A DNA stretch of 64,000 bases from Cymbomonas tetramitiformis. Taxonomy: Eukaryota > Chlorophyta > Pyramimonadophyceae > Pyramimonadales > Pyramimonadaceae. Location of the stretch: positions 1 through 64,000 of the forward strand of contig LGRX02030241.1 of the NCBI GenBank assembly GCA_001247695.2, given 5' to 3'. Below the pieces are notes generated by a model, which saw nothing but the letters and a program-made list of their open reading frames with translations, did not search any database and was not told where the DNA came from. Positions 57,191-64,000 of this stretch are shown here, one piece after another (the first letter of the stretch is position 1; each line of letters begins with the position of its first letter). A program made the translations under genes and the position numbers.

Positions 57191-59473
57191 TCAATCTTTA
57201 AAGACTTTGCGTCGATCCTCGATACCGCTCTTGCATATGGGGCAAAATTGCAATTTTGCCGTGCAATCGCCGCATGTGTGCATGTGAAAACAGGGCATCA
57301 GCACCGTATCCGGAACCGACTCTAGACAGATCGCGCAGGTGGGCTTTTTATGTTCGTCGCTCGTCGGCGTCGCCTTCACGAGCGGCACGCCGGCCGCCGC
57401 GTTGGACTTTGCGCGTTTTTTGGGCTTTTTGCGAGTTTTCTGAGGTTCTCCGAGGATGAAATTTAAGACCGACTCCATGTCATATTGCTCGTGCTGCAAC
57501 CGCGAGCCCTCCGAGTTTGCATCGCGCGTGGACGGCCGCATGTTGCCACGCCGGTTGCGACGATTCGGGGGCGGGGCTGCACGCAGCATGTCCGCGATGA
57601 CCGCATTTTGCATCGAATCGGCGAGCATTGCCGGGGTATCCTCGTGGCGGTCGCGCAGGGTGACATCCGCGCCGTACTTTATGAGCATGTTCACCGCCGC
57701 GGTCTGCTGAAACCCAACCGCGACATGCAGCGGGGTGCAGGTTTCGCGGTTGGACTGGTTAATCAGTTTCCGAGTCAGCTCGGGGCGAGCGGTGAGCAGA
57801 TATTCCAGCAGCGTCACGTTGCCGCTGCGCGCGGCGACGTGCATGGGAGATTCCGCCTCTGCGTCGGTGCGATGCGCCTTTCCACGGCAGTGCATCGGAA
57901 ACAGAGCCCGCACCGTGGATATGTCGCCGTCGCGCACGGCCAAGGTTAGTGGCGATTCCTTGTTCGTGTTCTGCAGATCGACATCCGCGCCCAGCATCAG
58001 CAGACACTCGATGCGCGTCACGTTTTTTTGGGACACCGCCATGTGCAGCGCGGAGTTCCCGACGATGGTTCGCGCGTCGACGTCAAACTTGGCGGCGAAC
58101 AGGATCAGCTTCTGCGTAACCGTATCGTCGTCGTTCGTGGACTGCACCGCCAGGTGCAACGGCGTAGCCCCGTTGGCGTCTTCCTTACGCATCGTCGTTA
58201 TGGGCAGCGCCTGCAGGACAATCTCGGTGACGGCCAAGCTCGCCGTGCTCGCCGCGTAGTGATAGCACGTCTTATCCAAGACGTCCGTCGCGTTGGCGGC
58301 TTTGCCGTTGGCGTGCATCACCCGCAGCACATCACCAAAGAGAGCGACGTTGTGCCCGCCCGCTGCCAGGTGCAGCGCGTTGGCCCCGGAGTGAGCGATG
58401 CTGTCGCAGCGAAAGGTGGGCGCCCTGCGCTTCAGCAGCATGTGGAACAGATCCCGATTGCCCGAGCAGACCGAGGAGAGCATCACATCCATGCCGTTCG
58501 AGTCGCGACGGACGTGATCCGCCCCCGCGTCCAATAGCGCCGCGACCACGCGAACAATCTCCTTGCTGGCGTGCCGGTTGCGGGCTGCATGCAGCAGCGG
58601 ACTCATATTATCCGCGTCCAGCTCGTTAAGCAGGAACGGGTCCATTTGCAGCAACGCGCAAACCACTCGCGCGGACGCCGACCGCGCTAAACAAGCGGTG
58701 TGCAGCACCGTAGAGCGAGAGGAACGCGTGGGCACCCCGAGCTTAAACAAATACTGTAGACATTCCAGAATGTGATCCACGGAGATGGTCCGTGCCGAGT
58801 TTACATTCTGGGTTATATCTTTGCAGTCGGACCATCCCGCCGCCGTGCTACAGTACGTGCCGGCTGCTCGCACGCACAGATCCAGCGTCGTGTATTCGCT
58901 GTTACATTTTGCGTTTAGATCCGCGTCGTAGACGCGCAGCATCGTCAATGTGGCTATATTGGCGTGCTCCGCGGCCACGTGCGCGGCCGTCATGCCGAAA
59001 TTGTTCCGGGAGTTGATCAACTTTTGCACGTTGTTCTCACCGTTGACGTCCTTTTTTAGCAAACACATCGCCATGCACTTGCCGCTGGCGCACCTCGCTG
59101 CGTAATGAAGCACGCTGTTCCCCACTTTGTCCAAGCACGTAGCGATCACGACGGGCTTGCACATCAGGCACCGCACAACACGCTGGTTGCCCTGGTAGCA
59201 CGCTAGGTGCAACGGCGTCTGCCCCTCGTAATTACGGTCGTTCACGTCGGCCCGATAGGCGATCAACGCGCGGGCTACGCTGGGGTCGTCCCGCAGCATG
59301 GCGACATGCAGAGGCGTGTTGCCGTGGTTATCGCGGCAACTGACGGTGACGCGATCGCTGCGGGCCAACAGCCGCACCACTCTGGAGTCGGCCCTCACGG
59401 CCGCCATGTGAAGCGCCGTGCACCGCTTATTGCAACGCGTTCGCGGGGACACGCCCGCGCGCAGGAGCGAGAG
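57191..59473 (-). CDS. Ankyrin-repeat protein with C-terminal RING finger, 5'-truncated
   Basis: The open frame begins mid-repeat: LSLLRAGVSPRTRCNKRCTA directly after an in-frame TAA at the junction with the right flank, with no ATG. About 15-18 ankyrin repeats follow (for example NHGNTPLHVAMLRDDPSVAR). A polar linker and a RING finger (CAICLES...CFHMHTCGDC...FCPIC) end the protein. Ankyrin-RING proteins are E3 ubiquitin ligases. The missing N-terminus means the viral block was cut here. GC-rich; the opposite-strand frames are shadows. What remains is about 760 codons. Confidence 0.8.
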   Translation of the reverse strand, partial: LSLLRAGVSPRTRCNKRCTALHMAAVRADSRVVRLLARSDRVTVSCRDNHGNTPLHVAMLRDDPSVARALIAYRADVNDRNYEGQTPLHLACYQGNQRVVRCLMCKPVVIATCLDKVGNSVLHYAARCASGKCMAMCLLKKDVNGENNVQKLINSRNNFGMTAAHVAAEHANIATLTMLRVYDADLNAKCNSEYTTLDLCVRAAGTYCSTAAGWSDCKDITQNVNSARTISVDHILECLQYLFKLGVPTRSSRSTVLHTACLARSASARVVCALLQMDPFLLNELDADNMSPLLHAARNRHASKEIVRVVAALLDAGADHVRRDSNGMDVMLSSVCSGNRDLFHMLLKRRAPTFRCDSIAHSGANALHLAAGGHNVALFGDVLRVMHANGKAANATDVLDKTCYHYAASTASLAVTEIVLQALPITTMRKEDANGATPLHLAVQSTNDDDTVTQKLILFAAKFDVDARTIVGNSALHMAVSQKNVTRIECLLMLGADVDLQNTNKESPLTLAVRDGDISTVRALFPMHCRGKAHRTDAEAESPMHVAARSGNVTLLEYLLTARPELTRKLINQSNRETCTPLHVAVGFQQTAAVNMLIKYGADVTLRDRHEDTPAMLADSMQNAVIADMLRAAPPPNRRNRRGNMRPSTRDANSEGSRLQHEQYDMESVLNFILGEPQKTRKKPKKRAKSNAAAGVPLVKATPTSDEHKKPTCAICLESVPDTVLMPCFHMHTCGDCTAKLQFCPICKSGIEDRRKVFKD

Positions 59474-59556
59474 TTAGTTTTGGTCCAGTCAGTCCGTCCA
59501 GTCCGTCCAGTCCGTCCAGTCCGTCCAGTTTGGACGGACTGGACGGACCGGACCAA
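59474..59556. repeat. 9-bp tandem repeat with inverted repeat at the right boundary
   Basis: TTTTGGTCCAGTCAGTCCGTCC followed by GTCCGTCCA-type repeats pairs with GGACGGACTGGACGGACCGGACCAAA. The foldback would form a long hairpin. It sits exactly where the ankyrin gene is cut, so it may be the end of an inserted element or a repair scar. Confidence 0.75.
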
Positions 59557-59822
59557 ACATTCTTAACATTCTAAGATTTCGCAAAATAAGATTTCGCAAA
59601 ATAGGGCTCCCATACTTAAGCCCATACTTAAGGAGTGTAACGCGTCGGTCCGCGTCGACGCCTGCGTTTTCACATACTTAAGAAAATTTAAATTTTTTCT
59701 TCATACTTAAGGAATATACACCGACTGCCCCTTCCCCCCCTAATCAGGGACTCAGGGGGTATAACCCAGTCGCATGTGAGTTTCAAACGTGCGTCAGAGA
59801 GACGAACCCAACGACCGAGCTT

Positions 59823-59842
59823 GACAATCGTATACGATTGTC
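59823..59842. repeat. Palindrome gacaatcgtatacgattgtc upstream of the SWIM gene
   Basis: A single perfect copy of the palindrome that forms an array at 63.25-63.98 kb; another lies at 62213-62232. The pair at 59823 and 62213 shares the flanks gcttgacaatcg...cacacgtgag and brackets the SWIM gene with its 3' module. Confidence 0.85.
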
Positions 59843-59935
59843 ACACGTGAGTCTGGGTGTCGGACCTAGTGCTCCAGCTTGTCGTGGGGGGCATACTACT
59901 CCACCTTGTTGGAGTCCGTGGAATTCGATAGCCTT

Positions 59936-61333
59936 ATGCAGATTCGACAAATTTGCCTGGCGATGAACCGGCAGAACTCAACAAAGCACTTGTTGTGCGT
60001 GCAAGGTCGTATTCGTTCATTGGAGGATAAGTGGGTTAAAGGCGTCCTTACTCAGGCAGAGTTTGCAGATGGTCGCGAATTAATGCAAACAGTTCGTGCT
60101 GGCGCGACAGGATGGCTTCCCCAGAGGGGCATCCCTGCAACGGACACCCACCGTCCAGATAAGGTAAACCATGGGGGGGTTTCGCGCAAACGCCCTGCGG
60201 AACTTCCCTCGGAAGGCGTCGCCTCCAAGAAGACGCGCACTGCCTCGGCGGTGCCACCTGCCTCTGCGGCAAGACCTACCTCGGCGGCAAGACCTACCTC
60301 GGCGGCACCACCTACCTCGGCGGCAAGACCTACCTCTGGGGCAAGACCTACCTCGGCGGCACCACCTACCTCGGCGGCAAGACCTACCTCGGCGGCACGT
60401 CCGGAGCGTGCTTTAGTTCGCGTTTACCCGGAAGCTGGTGGGGACTTCCAACCTTCCCTGCTTCACGTCATGCGGGCAGGCACTAACGGTAAATGCTATG
60501 GACGGAAGTCTAATGGTTCTCGTCACGACATCCCAATCGCGAAAGGGCAGCTGACTATTGGGTACACCGGAAGCTTGACCTATTATTTTCCAGGAAAAAA
60601 CTTAACGCTTCAAAAGGGTCAAGTTCGCGAAGTGAGGACCACTCCCCCGATCCGGATGATTATATTCTGCTCGTGGAAATGTGTTCAAAACCCATGGTAT
60701 TGTTGTCACGTTTCGATGCCTGGACTGCCCGAGGGGGGGGCGAACCGTGTACCCAAACTTATTGCTGTTGCACCAGACACAAAGATCCTGGAAAGTGAGG
60801 AGACTCGTCTATGTTCACTTGGTGTTTGCGTTGCCCATGAGGATGTGACCCCAGAAGAGGCTCGAGGACATCTGGTGAGATCGGAGAATTCGGAGATGGA
60901 CGTGGAGGAGAGACTTCGCAACGGTGTTAAGGTGAAAGCGAGTGGCAAGGGTTTCCTGACGAAGAAGATAGCGAATTTCTATACCGCGCTCCACAGCATG
61001 GTTAAGACCGATAACCTTGCACTGACTCAAATCCGGAAATGTGTTCCTGGTGGTGCAACCGTGTATAACTTCCGAGTTTGTCACCCTGATTCCGATGGCC
61101 GTGAATACCTCTTGGAGTTTGGACGAGAATACCGTTGTTCGTGTCCGTGTTTTCGAGAAATGGCGAGGACCCGACCTGCTCCCTGCAAGCATTTCCTTTG
61201 GCTGTACTCCGAGATATTCCAAATTCCGATCATTACGAGTGTGGGATACCTTCACGAGCCATCTCTACTATCCTCAGAAGTTCGCAAAATACTGTCTTAT
61301 TATCCTGGAATTCCGGACAACTTCGATCTCTAG
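59936..61333 (+). CDS. SWIM zinc-finger protein
   Basis: 465 codons from ATG 59936; the frame is open to a TTG at 59879. After an N-terminal helical part comes a pentapeptide repeat (RPTSA/PPTSA, about ten copies, 60252-60400, 15-bp DNA units). A central domain with several Cys follows, then a C-terminal SWIM motif CSC-x(n)-CKH at about 400-418. SWIM domains bind DNA or proteins and occur in transposases such as MULE and Zisupton/KDZ types, but no DDE motif is visible here. It shares its 3' module with the methyltransferase gene at the left flank and has palindromes on both sides. It is probably an accessory gene of a mobile element. Confidence 0.7.
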   Translation: MQIRQICLAMNRQNSTKHLLCVQGRIRSLEDKWVKGVLTQAEFADGRELMQTVRAGATGWLPQRGIPATDTHRPDKVNHGGVSRKRPAELPSEGVASKKTRTASAVPPASAARPTSAARPTSAAPPTSAARPTSGARPTSAAPPTSAARPTSAARPERALVRVYPEAGGDFQPSLLHVMRAGTNGKCYGRKSNGSRHDIPIAKGQLTIGYTGSLTYYFPGKNLTLQKGQVREVRTTPPIRMIIFCSWKCVQNPWYCCHVSMPGLPEGGANRVPKLIAVAPDTKILESEETRLCSLGVCVAHEDVTPEEARGHLVRSENSEMDVEERLRNGVKVKASGKGFLTKKIANFYTALHSMVKTDNLALTQIRKCVPGGATVYNFRVCHPDSDGREYLLEFGREYRCSCPCFREMARTRPAPCKHFLWLYSEIFQIPIITSVGYLHEPSLLSSEVRKILSYYPGIPDNFDL

Positions 61334-61441
61334 TTGCTTAGCTAGAATACAAACGTAAACCTGTTTGGAGTTGACGGCTGAGCTAATGCGGAAGTCTGGC
61401 GCGTTAACGTTCCGTGAATGAGTAACGTGGAATGATGCCAA

Positions 61442-61735
61442 GTGTAAGCGGGAAGGTCCCTAAGGATGGAGAACTGTAGGACACAGTTTTTGCCGCAGCA
61501 CAAGAATGGTGCTCAGAGGTAATTACTCATAGCAGCTTGTAGTGATCGAGAACACCGATGGGAAAGTCTTACGCGAGTCGAGAAGGTGCAGTTACACTGC
61601 GTTAGTATTGAGGTGCAAGATTCGCCTAAGGAATGTTTTGCATGAGTCGAGAAGAGACAGCTACACTGCCTTAGTATTGAGGTGCAAAAATTGCCAAACT
61701 GAGTGATCGAACGGTAACTATGTTATAAGAAATTT
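61442..61735 (+). repeat. 3' module, copy 2, after the SWIM gene
   Basis: Closely similar to 3633-3905: tgtaagcgggaaggtccc, then two hairpin units (61588-61592/61596-61600 and about 61656-61664). The stem reads GCAGT/ACTGC in the first unit where the left module has GCAGC/GCTGC, so both strands of the stem changed together. The second unit keeps only a shorter stem. Same orientation as copy 1, 57.8 kb away. Confidence 0.8.
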
Positions 61736-63250
61736 GCTCTGAAATGTTTCACGTGTACTTTTGGTGTCTTTCATGAAAAGTTATTGTCTTTGACGTATAC
61801 TCTTAAAGCCTTTGATAAAAAAATGTATGAATAAAGGGGTGTTCTACATACCAATTTCCCAACTTGTGCTTGTAAGGAAACGCATAAGAACGAGCCAAGT
61901 AATATCACAAAGTTTACCCGCAACCCCCGCCCCCCCCCAAAAAAAAATCCATGAATACAAAGGCATTTCGTCCATGCAAAACCGGCCCACAAGCGTATGC
62001 TCCGAAGGTATCATTTTGAGAGATTTGCCAAAAACAAATTAGAATTTTCAAAAAAATTACCCCGTAACCTCGGCAGATGTGTAAAATGGGCATGTTATAT
62101 ATTTTACAGTGTATGCATTTTCATATACGTTATTCAAAAAATTGTGTATACCATTGCATGTATTAGCACCCTCATCCATATTCGAATATGATTAACCGTA
62201 CGGTCGAAGCTTGACAATCGTATACGATTGTCACACGTGAGAGAGAGCCGAACTTAGCGCCGAGATCGTGTATCCTATTGCGTGTATCCTATTGCACTCG
62301 AGAACTTGTGTGCTTCCGTATGTTCTATGTCGAGGCACGTAGGGGGCCTAAGTTGTGTCTTGTGTGTAAGTTACGGCACATAACTACCGTAGATAAGTAA
62401 TAAGAAATGTCGACATTATAGGGTTTATTGTACGATTATGTCCCGGTTGTACGGTAATGCTATTTCTACATAATGCATTACGCATTACTCGTAAATCTCA
62501 AAACCTTGGAAACACGTGTTTACGCGTAAATTACGTCGGGGGAGGTCACGTTTATCCGAACATAGGTCCGAACCAGTTTTGAAATCTAACGTAGAGCAAA
62601 ATAACAGATGTAAAAAATCTGAAATCAAGCATTCCAAAAACTGATATCTGAAATCTAACGTAGAGCAAAATTAGCAAAAAAAAATCTAGAAAATTAGCAA
62701 AATTTTAAAAATGGAATCCCCCTCCCCACTCTAAGCGGCAACTCGGAATCCCAAGTCGGTATCCCCCTCCCCACTTACCCACTTTTTCGGGACCAGGAGT
62801 GAGGGCAAGATTTTTCAAAAAAAAAAACCTCTATTATAATACAAGCTACAGATACAAGCTGGTAGTCCTCCCCGACTTCATTTCAAACTCGAGGTCAAGT
62901 CGGTAGGAAAGGGGAGCTCGTGGCAGGGGAGGTGGGCGAGATTTTTCAAAAAAAAACTCATCTTATTGTTATAAGTAAAATAAAAATTATAATCCGTCAC
63001 AGTAGTCTGCTTCGTACTTGCTAGCTATTGCAAGGAAACTCCACGACAACTGCATCAATGTCGGAGTGAATGCGCATCAAAGCCCGATAGAGGCTATAAA
63101 TTGACTTCTGAACTGGTCTGACAAGTTTTGGCGTAACATCGATTTTCCTGCGAATCCTGCGATATCTCGTGCGAATAAACACTGAGGCAGCGACTACGCC
63201 AGGCGTGCACGATTGTCAAAACTGACCACGACGTCAGGCTCGGACTAGCT
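61736..63250. other. Non-coding flank
   Basis: No convincing gene. Small direct repeats are present: gaaatctaacgtagagcaaaat at about 62580 and 62648; agatttttcaaaaaaaaa at about 62810 and 62939; cccctccccact at about 62717 and 62764. One palindrome copy at 62213-62232. Long A/C homopolymers at about 61925-61950. Confidence 0.5.
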
Positions 63251-63985
63251 TTTGACAATCGTATACGATTGTCAAAGCTTGCGACTACGAAAGGGTCCGG
63301 ACCTAGCGCCCAAGCTTCACAATCGTATACGATTGTCACGCGTGAGTCAGGGGGCCGGACCTAGTAGCGCCCAAGCTTCACAATCGTATACGATTGTCAC
63401 GCGTGAGTCAGGGGACCGGTCAAAGCTTGCGACTACGGCAGGCTCGGACTCAGCTTTGACAATCGTATACGTTTGTCAAAGCTTGCGACTACGGCAGGCT
63501 CGGACTCAGCTTTAACAATCGTATACGATTGTCAAAGCTTGCGACTACGACGGCAGGCTCGGACTCAGCTGTGACAATCGTATACGATTGTCAAAGCTTG
63601 CGACTACGGCATACGATTGTCAAAGCTTGCGACTACGGCAGGCTCGGACTCGGCTTTAACAATCGTATACGATTGTCAAAGCTTGCGACTACGGCAGGCT
63701 CGGACTCCGAAGCTTTGACAATCGTATACGATTGTCAAAGCTGGCGACGTTTTTTTAAGTCTAATTCTTGAGTCTGTAGAAAAGCTGGGTTTGACAATCG
63801 TATACAATTGTCAAAGCTGGCGACGTTTTTTTAAGTCTAATTCTTGAGTCTGTAGAAAAGCTGGGTTTGACAATCGTATACGATTGTCAAAGCTGGCGAC
63901 GTTTTTTTAAGTCTTAGAATTCTTGAGTCTGTATAGAAAAGCTCCAGGGGTTTGACAATCGTATACGATTGTCCAAGCTGGCGAC
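63250..63985. repeat. Array of the palindrome TTTGACAATCGTATACGATTGTCAAA
   Basis: About eleven full copies (cores ACAATCGTATACGATTGT from 63255, 63319, 63380, 63459, 63515, 63574, 63659, 63718, 63794, 63870 and 63955; those at 63459 and 63794 have one change) plus a half site at 63611, spaced 55-85 bp. The spacers are themselves repeated: aagcttgcgactacggcaggctcggactcagc in the left part, gctggcgacgtttttttaagtctaattcttgagtctgtag in the right part. It continues toward the right edge. Regular arrays of long palindromes are known as binding or replication elements (for example baculovirus hr regions) and as subterminal repeats of transposons. Confidence 0.9.
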
Positions 63986-64000
63986 GTTTTTTTTATTTTT

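Noticed and set aside
57485..58537. Plus-strand ORFs over the ankyrin-RING gene
   Set aside because: Shadows of a repeat-rich GC-rich gene; no start context or domain.
1..64000. CRISPR array
   Set aside because: The regular repeats at both ends are long palindromes with repeated, not unique, spacers and no cas genes; the setting is eukaryotic.

Overview
This window looks like a piece of a eukaryotic nuclear genome carrying a decaying insertion of a large DNA virus (Nucleocytoviricota-like). The eukaryotic setting is supported by GT-AG introns with matching codon phases, a Ty3/gypsy retrotransposon with a -1 frameshift site, and a short retroposon with a 13-bp target-site duplication. The viral reading rests on closely packed, mostly intronless ORFs on both strands, a recurring TATAAATA box close upstream of many starts, and gene content: KilA-N/BRO-like proteins, a KilA-N plus PD-(D/E)XK nuclease, F-box/LRR, F-box/ankyrin and ankyrin-RING proteins, a hybrid histidine kinase, an SF2 helicase, a 2OG-Fe(II) dioxygenase, an FkbM methyltransferase, a GH81 beta-1,3-glucanase and very large membrane glycoproteins. 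Hybrid histidine kinases in an integrated virus recall the phaeoviruses of brown algae, but no core gene (major capsid protein, polB, packaging ATPase) lies here, so virus family and host lineage stay unproven.

Layout. Left flank (1-4.06 kb): an array of ~68-bp repeats with a palindrome, a spliced gene with an N6/N4 DNA-methyltransferase domain, and a downstream repeat module. Viral block (about 4.1-59.47 kb): it starts inside a 5'-truncated gene and ends inside a 5'-truncated ankyrin-RING gene. A truncated gypsy element on the minus strand sits at 6.67 to at least 10.6 kb, followed by 3 kb of non-coding, repeat-bearing DNA. 14.1-23.1 kb holds a giant glycoprotein and a giant AT-rich protein broken by an A9 homopolymer. 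22.8-27.7 kb is a tandem duplication of two converging gene tails, next to the intact helicase. 27.9-46.7 kb contains a spliced 3'-5' exonuclease, small genes, the GH81 enzyme with its proline-rich stalk, a possible Ulp1-like protease and the dioxygenase, with several partial duplications of gene ends. 46.9-52 kb is a KilA-N region with a frameshifted nuclease fusion and a multi-exon KilA-N gene with duplicated exons. 52.3-59.5 kb has the histidine kinase, F-box/ankyrin, FkbM, a small Cys/His protein and ankyrin-RING. Right flank (59.47-64 kb): a 9-bp-repeat hairpin, a SWIM zinc-finger gene, a second copy of the module that follows the methyltransferase gene, and about 13 copies of a 24-bp perfect palindrome.

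How the genes fit together. The viral set points to interaction with a walled eukaryotic host: a secreted or membrane-anchored glucanase, large surface glycoproteins, several candidate ubiquitin-system adaptors and ligases (F-box, RING), and sensing and DNA-binding proteins. Decay is uneven: several ORFs over 500 codons are intact, while others are broken by one-base indels, a retroposon insertion or partial duplication. The two flanking genes (methyltransferase, SWIM) share a palindrome-containing upstream region and a related 3' module, so they probably belong to one family of mobile units rather than to the virus.
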